Numbered from the stretch's first letter, positions 6,484-14,143 are shown. The stretch: DNA of 14,424 bases from Tritrichomonas foetus (GCA_001839685.1 MLAK01000012.1:1-14424), one strand, 5' to 3'. Notes: generated from the sequence alone by a model not told the origin. Numbers and translations are program-made.

Positions 6484-9018
6484 TCATGGCTTTCTTGATT
6501 CTCTGTTCGTTTTTCGAGGATCAACAAAATTTATGGCGAAGTCATCCGGATTCAAAGTGAATTGGTCTTTAAAGCCTGCAGGATTTTCAAGAATTGCAGT
6601 AGAAATTGAAGCAATATGTCCTGGTTCGCTATCACTACTTAACTCAAACTTGGTGAAATCAATGTCCGTATCTTCTTCTTCTTCTTTATTACCTGACTGT
6701 TTATCATTTGTGATTTCGTCTTCTTTCACCTTTTCTTCCTCTTCTAGAACTTCTTCCTCTTCTTCGACTGGAACTTCACTTTGTTGTTCCGATTCTTCTT
6801 CTGGTGTACTTTCAAATTCTTCATCCAGGCCGTCATCAATAATGTCATTACTTTCTTCATCTGATTGACTTTCTTCCTCAGATTCCACAGTTTCAACTGT
6901 TTCAGACTTACTATTTATAGAATTTTCAGCGTTATTATCTTGATTTTCTTCTTGTATATCAGTGCTCAAGTCATCTTCAACTGAAATTTCTTCTGTTTTA
7001 GTTTCTTCTTCTTTTTCAATACTGAAACTGTCTTCAAAAGATATTTCACTGTTTTCTTTTGTTTGATTTTCTTCCTTTTCTTTGTTCATAATTTCACATT
7101 TAATTGAGTTTTCTTTATCTTCTTCTTGACTTGAATTTTCTTTCTCAGTTTTGTCTGTTTCAGTTTCATTCTTTGGTGTTTCAGTTTCAAAATCATCTGT
7201 AATTGTAATATTACATTCTTCTTTATCAGTATCTTTTGGACTTCCTTCTTCACTTTCTTTTTCTGTCTTAAGGGTTTCGGTATCCGTAATAAAGTCATCA
7301 CTTAATGATCTTGTATTAATATGATCTAATATTTGTTGAGCTTTTCGAATAACAGAATCCATTCTTTCTTGTGCTTTGTCGTTAAACTCACGTGATCTTC
7401 TTTTAATTTGTTGAAGAAGCTCACCACTTGATGAATTTCCAGAATTTTGAATTTGATTAACCCGTTGCTCATAGAAATCGTATGATTTTAAAAGTTCAAC
7501 TTTATTTGTTTCGAGTGATGACCTTAAATCAATTAATTTCAAATCTGCAGTTCGAATTTCTTCAAAACAGTCACTCTTTATCTGTGTTATTGATGCATCT
7601 AAGTCATTTAACTTCGATTCAATCGTATCTAAAATTTCTGTAAAGTTTGTAATCTTAGAAATGTTTCCTGCATGTTTATTTATAGCTTCATTGAAACAAT
7701 CGATTCCGGTATTAATGATATCTTTTTCTATTTCTTTGAGTTTTTGATTTTGCATTTTTTGCTCTTCTTTAACAACTTTGTCAAAAGCATTAAACTTTTT
7801 AAGGAAAGTCTTATGATTATTTTTTCTCACTTTTGCTTCTTTCTCAAGAACTTCTTCAAAAGTTTTATTTGATTCTTTTGAATTGTTACGAATTACAGAG
7901 ATTGTATCAACTAGTTCAGCTTGCATTGATTCAAAATCCTTAGTAATTTCTTCAACTAAAGGATCAATTGATTCATTTAATTGAGTAATCATTGAATCTG
8001 TCAAAGATTGAGTTTCATGAAGTGCTTCAGAAATCTGTTGATTTGTATTACTTAGTAATTTGTTAAAATGATCATTTACTTGTTTTAAATCGTTTGTAAG
8101 TCGATTAATTGATTGTGCGACATTTTGATTTACAGTATTAACTTGTTGAATTAAAGCAGAATTAACAATTTCTCTTGAATTAGCTTCATTTTTTACTTCG
8201 TTTGCCAAATTATTTGAAGTTTGTTCTATTGTTTCATTTAAAACATTCATCAATGTTGAAAATGAAGATAACGTTTTTTCATCTATTCGATTAAATTCAT
8301 TATTATGCTCTTCAGATCGAGTAATTATTCTTTCTTTTCGATTTTCGATTAAATTCACTTTTGACAAAAATTGACTCATTTGATTTGTAATTCTTTGATG
8401 CTCTATTTTGGTTTGTCTCATTGATGCATTTGATGATTCTGCAAAATTAGAGAAATTATTTGTGAATGAAGTGATATCACGCACCAAATCAAATAATTTT
8501 GATCGAATTTCTGAAGCACTTTGTAAATTTATAGAATCCATGTTTCTTTTTGACGATTTAATTAATTCACTAATTTTGTCTGCTTTACTTTTAATCTCGC
8601 TTTGGCGGAAGATATCAACTTTTGATCTGATATCTTGAATTTGTTTTGAAATTTGAGAATTAATTTCATTTTGGAAATAATCATTTTTTTCATAGCACAT
8701 TTCAGTGATTTCTTTATGCTCAGACACTTTTATTTCTAATGCATGAATTCTTGGCTCAAACGAAGCAATGTTAGGTGAATTGTGAAATGAAGGCTGAAAA
8801 AAATTCATGCTCGGAATTGGCGATTTTAAACTTGAGGAAAGACTGGGAGTCGCTCCGGACGTAGAATTGAATGTTTTTCGAAAAGTATTATTATTGTTAT
8901 AAATATTTTGGCTTGAAGATAAAGATGAGTCGTTATGTTGTTGCCTACGATTTGTATATTGATCAGGAACTATCCTATTTTGGTAAAACGTTTTCCGATC
9001 ATTTGTATTCGAAAACAT
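6484..9018 (-). CDS. Coiled-coil protein with a long acidic region and short C-terminal tail
   Basis: An intronless gene of 844 residues. Residues 1 to about 75 are Asn/Ser/Gln-rich and likely disordered (YNNNNTFRKTFNSTSG). A long coiled coil rich in Asn, Gln and Ser follows to about residue 570, broken by NSGNSSSGE near residue 525. Residues of about 572-782 are dominated by Glu, Asp, Ser and Thr (runs such as EEEEEVLEEEEKVKEDE). The last ~60 residues are different, with hydrophobic and Pro positions (HIASISTAILENPAGFKDQ), and may be a binding motif. No catalytic signature is seen. The overall plan matches the convergent neighbour, and IFRQSEIKSK resembles its RFMRSEVESK, so the two may be distant paralogues. 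Upstream lies a phased array of AACTTTTTC boxes. Function is unknown; cytoskeletal or scaffold is inferred. Confidence 0.88.
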   Translation of the reverse strand: MFSNTNDRKTFYQNRIVPDQYTNRRQQHNDSSLSSSQNIYNNNNTFRKTFNSTSGATPSLSSSLKSPIPSMNFFQPSFHNSPNIASFEPRIHALEIKVSEHKEITEMCYEKNDYFQNEINSQISKQIQDIRSKVDIFRQSEIKSKADKISELIKSSKRNMDSINLQSASEIRSKLFDLVRDITSFTNNFSNFAESSNASMRQTKIEHQRITNQMSQFLSKVNLIENRKERIITRSEEHNNEFNRIDEKTLSSFSTLMNVLNETIEQTSNNLANEVKNEANSREIVNSALIQQVNTVNQNVAQSINRLTNDLKQVNDHFNKLLSNTNQQISEALHETQSLTDSMITQLNESIDPLVEEITKDFESMQAELVDTISVIRNNSKESNKTFEEVLEKEAKVRKNNHKTFLKKFNAFDKVVKEEQKMQNQKLKEIEKDIINTGIDCFNEAINKHAGNISKITNFTEILDTIESKLNDLDASITQIKSDCFEEIRTADLKLIDLRSSLETNKVELLKSYDFYEQRVNQIQNSGNSSSGELLQQIKRRSREFNDKAQERMDSVIRKAQQILDHINTRSLSDDFITDTETLKTEKESEEGSPKDTDKEECNITITDDFETETPKNETETDKTEKENSSQEEDKENSIKCEIMNKEKEENQTKENSEISFEDSFSIEKEEETKTEEISVEDDLSTDIQEENQDNNAENSINSKSETVETVESEEESQSDEESNDIIDDGLDEEFESTPEEESEQQSEVPVEEEEEVLEEEEKVKEDEITNDKQSGNKEEEEDTDIDFTKFELSSDSEPGHIASISTAILENPAGFKDQFTLNPDDFAINFVDPRKTNRESRKP

Positions 9019-9045
9019 TCTTCATTTCGTAACGAACAAATATTA

Positions 9046-9197
9046 AACTTTTTCAATAATATTGCCACTTCAATTACACTATCTCAACTTTTTCAAATAT
9101 CAGAATAACTTTTTGAAAATAATTATAACTTTTTAAAAAATTATAATAACTTTTTCTATAACATTATAACTTTTTCAAGGTTCATTTCAACTTTTTC
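9046..9197 (+). repeat. Helically phased array of seven AACTTTTT[CGA] boxes (~20.5-bp period)
   Basis: AACTTTTTC starts at 9046, 9086, 9148, 9168 and 9189. AACTTTTTG starts at 9107 and AACTTTTTA at 9127. Spacings are 40, 21, 20, 21, 20 and 21, so the average is about 20.5 bp, close to two turns of B-DNA. In the 40-bp gap a weak copy (CACTT, 9066) sits at the expected place. All copies have the same orientation, and the sequence between boxes is not conserved, so this is not a simple tandem repeat. It lies between the start of the coiled-coil gene on the minus strand (ATG at 9018) and the ASF1 stop. The nearest box starts 28 nt from that ATG. A same-face factor binding array or a bent-DNA promoter is inferred. 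Confidence 0.85.
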
Positions 9198-9262
9198 TAT
9201 AAAGATCAAAATGGATGAATAAGTTTGGAAAAAGCATTTCTGTGTTTATTATGATGCAAACA

Positions 9263-9731
9263 TTAGTCCCATTTAATTTGTGATTGGTGAACAGTAGTAT
9301 CCTCAGTTAGGATTTGTCTTCCAATTTTTGACGGATCAGGATTGTCACCCTCTTCTTCTGGAATTGTGTTTTGCACATAATAACCGATTCTAATAAATTC
9401 TTGGTCTTTGTAAAAAGCCTTCAGCATGATGACAGTAAGAATGAAGTCTTCTGGTGGAATATCGTCGAATTTTGGTGGATCGGCCCGAAGAACAAAACGG
9501 TTCATTCCGATTTCAATTGGGCCAACATGGACATTGGCTAGCGTCTGATCGTAATCGTGGGATGTCGCGCACCCAACATAAATGACTTGCCAATTAATAT
9601 ATGTCGAAATAGTTGCTGTGCATTCAAATTCGATGTCAAACTGTGGGTTAGAAAACGAATATTACCATTATTTCATCTGTGAACATTCCTTTTGGCTTCA
9701 CAACAATCACATTTTCAACATTGATGCTCAT
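9263..9731 (-). CDS. ASF1: Histone chaperone ASF1 (two exons)
   Basis: Exon 1 (9731-9666, 22 codons) begins MSINVENVIVV. Exon 2 (9640-9263, 125 codons) begins FDIEFECTA. Joining them across 9641-9665 gives 147 residues that match ASF1 throughout: VIYVGCATSHDYDQTLANV, ADPPKFDDIPPED, QEFIRIGYYVQN and the final IKWD. ASF1 binds the H3-H4 dimer and hands it to CAF-1 or HIRA during nucleosome assembly. Family residues needed for H3-H4 contact appear kept: D53 (human D54), V92 (V94) and R130 (R108). The protein ends right after the globular core, so the acidic C-terminal tail of yeast and animal ASF1 is absent. Without the intron only 80 residues from an internal Met (9505) read as an uninterrupted Met-initiated ORF, so a simple ORF caller would truncate the gene. 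AATAAAC follows the stop closely. Confidence 0.95.
9641..9665 (-). other. 25-nt spliceosomal intron in ASF1
   Basis: On the coding strand the intron starts GTAATATTC and ends CTAACCCACAG, with total length 25 nt. It lies between codons 22 and 23 (phase 0). Removing it restores the conserved ASF1 N-terminus. Retaining it shifts frame and brings in TAA within the intron. The 3' end combines a CTAAC branch-point motif with the CACAG acceptor, the layout known for trichomonad introns (ACTAACACACAG type). A class of ultrashort introns in this size range has been reported for Trichomonas, as I recall. Confidence 0.93.
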
Positions 9732-9986
9732 TCCAGGAATTTTTAAACTTTAATACAGAGTCGAGTTTTTGAATGATTATTTGGCCAATGATTTTTCAAT
9801 ATCTAGAGTTCATTCGTTCTCATAAATCGTTCAACAGCTATCATGATTAGTTAAACAGTTATCATGATTAGTTCAACAGTTTCATAGCTTTGATATTGGT
9901 AACACCTTAAATGTTATATTCTATTCTAAATGAAATAAAGAATGAAAAAAAGATGAGTGAAATTGATAGAAAACAATAACAAACAT
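9732..9986. promoter_or_regulatory. ASF1 upstream region
   Basis: A 255-bp AT-rich gap between the ASF1 ATG and the DENN gene stop. On the ASF1 coding strand, AATCATTCAAAAACTCG (about 35-50 nt upstream of the ATG) contains TCATTC, which fits a TCA-type initiator. Further upstream is the 21-bp repeat listed separately. The DENN gene's 3' end reads into the right side. Initiator assignment is tentative. Confidence 0.35.
9829..9891. repeat. 21-bp tandem repeat upstream of ASF1
   Basis: Two 21-bp units (9829-9849 and 9850-9870) share GTT-AACAG-TATCATGATTA with two differences. A third, partial unit (9871-9891) starts GTTCAACAGTTTCAT. The core ATCATGAT is palindromic. It lies about 100-160 bp upstream of the ASF1 start codon. 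The period equals two DNA helical turns, as in the array at 9046-9197, although the sequence is different. Confidence 0.8.
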
Positions 9987-11480
9987 TTATTGATTATGAT
10001 ATGATCCAGCTTGTTTCATTTCATCTGATTTCCTGCGACACAATTGTTCCGTGAACATCATAACCATTTGGGATGAACTAAACACCTCCATGTAGTGTCT
10101 TTCATTTGTCGGAAAGTGCTGCAAGTAAATCTCTTCAAAGAACTTCGATTGAACATTGAATGGATCAGAAAAATCAGTAATTATACTACTATATAGCATT
10201 CCAACCATTTCATTAACAATACCATTACATGATTCAAGTATATCAATTAGTGTGGGTGATTCAGAATTGTTGATTTCATTATAAGAACGATAAAATTGGT
10301 TACAAAATCTGTCTTTTTTAGGATGAATCAAAATTTCATCACCAGTAATGATATTTTTCTGCTGTAAATCAACATAAACCCATTCTTTTTCAATATACTG
10401 GACATCCAATATTGTTCCGATGATGAAAGGGTTAGGAGCATTCAATATATCTGTGAGTGAAGGAGGGAGTTGAGAAATTGAGCTAAAAACCCATCTCAAT
10501 GGCTTTATTAAATAGTGAAGTGCTAAAATCACATTACAAACGACACTTTGATTTGGGTGATAGATCAGAATTGACCTTTCAAGCAAAAGTGCCGAAAATA
10601 ATTGCCAAAATTTTTTAATATCTAAATTCTTGACAAGGTCAAAAATACAGCGAATTGCAATTGGATAGTAACTTTTGAGTGTATTTGGAATTGTCCAGTT
10701 GAAAACTGGATATGGCGATTGATCAATACAAATGCTTTCATTGATCTGAGGAACAGGCAAATATAAAAATGACATTAATTGGTTAAATAAGTCTTCACGA
10801 TGTTGTTCAGGCCAAAATTCATTTTCTGAAATTATGTTTGCAGATAAAAAATTATCCAATTCATTTGAAACCATCATTCGAGCAACCATTTCGCATTTCA
10901 GAAACCATTTCATGAACTTTTCGAAGAACTCGTGATAAGGAAGTTTAGATTTTACTGCAATGCATTGATCGCAATATGGCATGCCTCGAATATTTGTTTT
11001 TTCAAGGAGTTCACAGAGAGTCAAATTATGGCAAATTGATGGAACTGTGAGCGGATTTGCTCTATATCTGAGGCAAAACAAGTAAGGAGCATCTTTATTT
11101 TCTGGAAAATATAATGTAAAAAATTGGGAATTCGCAATTTGTCCTTGATCATAAACTGTAGATTGAAGATCGCACGTTGAAATTTGTCGATTAACACCAT
11201 CTGGTAAGCAGAAAGGTGCTAATATTCCAGCTGAAAAATCGGTTTCCGGATACGAAAATAAAAGTCGTGATTCATTCGATTTCTCCCACGGATATTCCCC
11301 ATATATGTAGAAGGCGTTCACTAAATATTGAAATTTCTCGCTATTGCTGCGAATTAATTTTGTGGCATCGTCGGCTCCAAGCTGAGATCCTTTTTTCTGG
11401 AGTCTCATTCTGAATCTATTTCGAAGTGCTATGGAAGAGTACGGTTTGATACCGTCCGTCTGATGGCGAGAGTTCATCAT
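9987..11480 (-). CDS. DENN (AEX-3) domain protein, probable Rab GEF
   Basis: An intronless gene of 497 residues with the full DENN module. The upstream part (uDENN) has FYIYG at about 57-61, LLFSYPET at 73-80 and AGILAPFCLPDGV at 84-96. The central part (cDENN) runs from about 275 to 360, with FWQLFSALLLERSILIYHPN, CNVILALHYLIKPLRW and LPPSLTDILNAPNPFIIGT. The C-terminal ~120 residues, starting with a VYVDLQ strand, would be the dDENN part. DENN proteins activate Rab GTPases by GDP/GTP exchange on membranes; the Rab partner cannot be told from sequence. There is no extra domain, membrane segment or signal peptide. The start has two tandem Met codons (11480 and 11477), and a TTTTTCA initiator-like box ends within 10 nt upstream, giving a very short leader. 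Trichomonad genomes hold many DENN paralogues. Confidence 0.94.
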   Translation of the reverse strand: MMNSRHQTDGIKPYSSIALRNRFRMRLQKKGSQLGADDATKLIRSNSEKFQYLVNAFYIYGEYPWEKSNESRLLFSYPETDFSAGILAPFCLPDGVNRQISTCDLQSTVYDQGQIANSQFFTLYFPENKDAPYLFCLRYRANPLTVPSICHNLTLCELLEKTNIRGMPYCDQCIAVKSKLPYHEFFEKFMKWFLKCEMVARMMVSNELDNFLSANIISENEFWPEQHREDLFNQLMSFLYLPVPQINESICIDQSPYPVFNWTIPNTLKSYYPIAIRCIFDLVKNLDIKKFWQLFSALLLERSILIYHPNQSVVCNVILALHYLIKPLRWVFSSISQLPPSLTDILNAPNPFIIGTILDVQYIEKEWVYVDLQQKNIITGDEILIHPKKDRFCNQFYRSYNEINNSESPTLIDILESCNGIVNEMVGMLYSSIITDFSDPFNVQSKFFEEIYLQHFPTNERHYMEVFSSSQMVMMFTEQLCRRKSDEMKQAGSYHNQ

Positions 11481-11574
11481 TTGAAAAATTTTAATTTTGA
11501 TGATTCGTAAATGAAATTTGTTTGAAATCTTTGAGAAAATAAACTATTTAGATCAGAAATTTTGACCATTTTGG

Positions 11575-11626
11575 GAAAAAGTTGGCATATTCCTCAGAAA
11601 ATCCGGGTACAGAATATGAAAAAGTT
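11575..11626 (-). promoter_or_regulatory. Pair of AACTTTTTC boxes upstream of the DENN gene
   Basis: On the DENN coding strand AACTTTTTC occurs at 11626-11618 and 11583-11575, 43 bp apart. A weaker GAAAA element at 11597 sits midway (22 and 21 bp). The boxes lie about 95-145 bp upstream of the ATG. They are the same 9-mer as in the array at 9046-9197 and in the box before 4378. A regulatory role is inferred from recurrence and spacing. Confidence 0.4.
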
Positions 11627-12574
11627 AGCGAATAATTTTATTCAATTGTGAATTTTTCAAAGAATTATTAGTTTATTTTCTGAAGGTTATCAAGTTTTGA
11701 CTACCGATTTATTTTATAAAAAAAAACTATTTTAATTATTCATAGTTTCTCATTATTCACTTTATATATGATATAAAAAATTGTGTTTTCACATCTCATT
11801 AAATACCATTAACATAATAATATGATATAATATGATAATACTTTTGCAAATATAGAGATATATGAGTACCAAAACTATCGAAGCACTTTTGAAAACATCA
11901 TTGAATTATTGATATGATCGTTTGTCCGATTATTCAAAATGTTTAAGGCGATTTCTCATGATTCTCTTTTTACTAGGATAATTGGAATGTAAATATTGAA
12001 TTAATATCTGCGACAGAAATTGTTATATACTTTGTGGGCAAAAATGACCAGATGGTTGTAATTCCCACCGTAAGTTGAGCATTGTTTGCTCTCTATAGAT
12101 GAGAAATATTATCACCTCATTGTGTTAAGCATGAAACAGAATTCAGGATATAGTGTTCAAACTTATCAAATTTCAATTTCTTCATCCATCAACTCTATAT
12201 CGTTTATAAGTCGTTTATATTAATTTTAGTAGTCATCATATGATCTAACATGAATAAAGCCATGATGATATCTAATTGTGATCACAAATTCGTTCGATTT
12301 TAATTGCTACATATTATTATTTTGTATAAATGAGAGTCACTCTAAAGTGAGAATTGTAGTATCACTCGAACTAGTAATTCATTTTTCGTCATTTCTCTAT
12401 TTATCCATGAATTTAAAATAATCATGAATTCTGGATATACTACCTTTTGAGTTGGCTTTCATTATTACACCTTAAGGAAAGAGAATTTACAATGAAGAAA
12501 AAAGAATTTACAATCATATGTTATATGAGATGAAAAGAGTTCATGAATGTGTCGTAATTAATTTTAATGATTCA

Positions 12575-12593
12575 CAAAAAGTTTGACTTTTTG
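12575..12593. repeat. Inverted repeat CAAAAAGT / ACTTTTTG
   Basis: A perfect 8-bp inverted repeat with a 3-nt spacer (TTG). Each arm is a version of the AACTTTTTG box seen elsewhere in the window, placed head to head. It lies in the long gene-free stretch. Confidence 0.6.
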
Positions 12594-12749
12594 AATACAC
12601 AACCATTTATAATGTCACTATTCGAGGGTTTAAATAAAATTGCAAAAATGTTTTGACATGATTTCATTCATTTGTCACATGACATGTCATAAAAAATACT
12701 GGAAAAGTATCTGACCTCTTCTAGAAAAAACAAAACATGTAGGGACTTA

Positions 12750-12770
12750 GTTAGTTTTATGTAAACTAAC
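12750..12770. repeat. Perfect hairpin GTTAGTTT-TATGT-AAACTAAC
   Basis: An 8-bp perfect stem with a 5-nt loop, about 170 bp beyond the stop of the small minus-strand ORF. The outer flanks CAAAA (12731) and TTTTG (12772) are also complementary. It could be a transcript-end structure or simply chance in AT-rich DNA. Confidence 0.5.
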
Positions 12771-12935
12771 ATTTTGTCCGTGATTAATCATGACTTTTAA
12801 AATATTTAAAATATCAGATACGAATATTCTTTAAAACTCCTAAAAATTCCAAAAAAATCTTTTTACTTACCCCCAATATGCTCATTCGTTGATAGGATTT
12901 ACGTGATTTTCTGTTCGTTGCTGATTATTTGATTG

Positions 12936-13196
12936 TTATGGCTCATTTCTGGCATTTTGAGGATTTCTATTCTCCAAACCAAGTCGCAAGATTGGACGGG
13001 AGCCAGTTGGGATTGATATTCCTGCCTGCTGATATTTTTCGGCGACCATTTTTTCTTGCATCCTTATTGTTCGCGTGCACGGATCTTGCGGGTCTAATGC
13101 AATATTGATTGTCTTTTGATCTACAAGAGGTGTAATAGACAGTGAATTGAGGTTCGGTATTTCCCATTTTGTGATGAAAGTTGGCGACAAAAACAT
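12936..13196 (-). CDS. Small hypothetical protein, 86 residues
   Basis: I do not recognise this protein. It begins MFLSPTFITKWEIPNL and has a basic/amphipathic centre (RTIRMQEKMVAEKYQQAG), then ISIPTGSRPILRLGLENRN. The base composition is clearly richer in GC than the flanking DNA, and residue use looks protein-like, which favours a real gene. An in-frame TGA directly precedes the ATG, so this start is the only one in frame. Two other ATGs in other frames lie within 10 nt upstream, so the start context is ambiguous. A competing ORF in another frame (13230-12967) looks less protein-like. It lies in the same orientation as KTI12, 150 bp downstream of it. It could be a missed exon of a spliced gene. 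Confidence 0.55.
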   Translation of the reverse strand: MFLSPTFITKWEIPNLNSLSITPLVDQKTINIALDPQDPCTRTIRMQEKMVAEKYQQAGISIPTGSRPILRLGLENRNPQNARNEP

Positions 13197-13345
13197 TCAT
13201 GATGCATTTTTTGATGTTAAAAATTTTCAACTCCTAAATATTTTGAATTTTCTATGGTTTATTATAAATTGATGATATGTCGAGAAATAAATAATCTACG
13301 AATTCTTTATAAATAAAATCAATCAGAACAAGTTAAAGCGCACGA

Positions 13346-14143
13346 TTAACTGGTGTAAAGCAGGGTAAGAGCTTCAGCAAACATATGGGGGATACTAGCA
13401 GTGTCTGGTACAGATTTTACTCGACCAGCAAATTCCCTTTTCGCACGTTTAAGTTGTCCAGAATTCAATTGTTTCTTCAGCACAAATGGTACTCCACAAA
13501 TTGACACTTTTGAGCCAAGTGGCGCCGTTGCCTGAATCCGTAATAATTCGTCACAGAATTTGTTAATTTCGCGGTCAATTTTATCGTTTACAGTGGCAGC
13601 TGATCCAATTCCAGTGAGGGTAGCCTTCTTGCTCGTAAGTTGGCTTGATTTGGATAATGCGGTTGCTACTATTTCGTCTAAAATTGCTTGGTCGTTTGCG
13701 TCTGTGACTACAAAAAGTGGTTTGTCCCATTTATTTCGTTCATTTGGAGTCTCCATCCTGCCAATTAGGTCGTCTATATTTTTTTCTGGATATCTGGCAA
13801 GCGACCTTTCTTTGGCAATAGATGGATCAACATCACAAAATGCGCAACAAAATCGTAAATTTTGTTCGCGGGCGAAACAGAAAAGTTCGTATCGAAATCC
13901 TTTGATAAAATTCATTCCATCTGCAATCACGATTTTGTTTGGTGCAAGTGCTCTTCGAATTGCTGCCTTGAAATCGCTTCGTCCTTGGGTTTCTAATCGA
14001 GATGAGGAAAAATTGCCTTGCTCGACGCTTGGCTCTGGAACTATCTCGCATTCGTGTTGGGAAGCTTCGAACAATGGTTTGAGGTTATTCGCAAGTAAGG
14101 TTTTCCCTGAGCCGGGAACACCGCAAAGCACTATCAATGCCAT
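13346..14143 (-). CDS. KTI12: KTI12 family P-loop protein (Elongator-associated)
   Basis: 265 residues from the ATG at 14143, giving the N-terminus MALIVLCGVPGSGKT as in Kti12, with Walker A at residues 8-15. The ORF is open to an earlier ATG at 14197 (18 more residues), but the short leader with TTCAATCTCTCAG just before 14143 favours the later start. Other family marks are IADGMNFIKGFRYE at about 73-86 (Walker B region) and METPNERNKWDKPLF at 130-144. The C-terminal third matches the tRNA-binding part of the family. Kti12 works with Elongator in making the mcm5 and related uridine modifications at the tRNA wobble position. The related kinase PSTK, which phosphorylates Ser-tRNA(Sec), is the main alternative, but GFRYE and EPN-x-RN-x-WD favour Kti12. 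Length is close to typical. Confidence 0.92.
   Translation of the reverse strand: MALIVLCGVPGSGKTLLANNLKPLFEASQHECEIVPEPSVEQGNFSSSRLETQGRSDFKAAIRRALAPNKIVIADGMNFIKGFRYELFCFAREQNLRFCCAFCDVDPSIAKERSLARYPEKNIDDLIGRMETPNERNKWDKPLFVVTDANDQAILDEIVATALSKSSQLTSKKATLTGIGSAATVNDKIDREINKFCDELLRIQATAPLGSKVSICGVPFVLKKQLNSGQLKRAKREFAGRVKSVPDTASIPHMFAEALTLLYTS

Larger units (their letters stand above)
11481..12935. other. 1.45-kb AT-rich gene-free stretch
   Basis: No reading frame of note and no recognisable tRNA, rRNA or snRNA. The left ~150 bp is the DENN promoter region. The rest is very AT-rich, with short simple repeats (TATGATATAATATGATAAT near 11820) and a direct pair CGTTTATA at 12201 and 12212. 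Perfect palindromes are ATCATATGAT (12235-12244) and ATGACATGTCAT (12679-12690). Hairpins are listed separately. Part of the right end is the 3' region of the small ORF at 12936-13196. Confidence 0.5.

Noticed and set aside
9046..9197. CRISPR-like reading of regularly spaced short repeats
   Set aside because: Repeats are only 9 bp with ~11-bp gaps, in a eukaryotic promoter region; no cas genes and no spacer-size units.
11481..12935. tRNA or other Pol III gene in the long spacer
   Set aside because: No GGTTCGAAT-type B box, no cloverleaf and no matching A box on either strand.
12967..13230. Minus-strand ORF of 87 residues in another frame from the small hypothetical gene
   Set aside because: Overlaps the better-looking 86-residue frame; its sequence is rich in rare residues without pattern. 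Not fully excluded.
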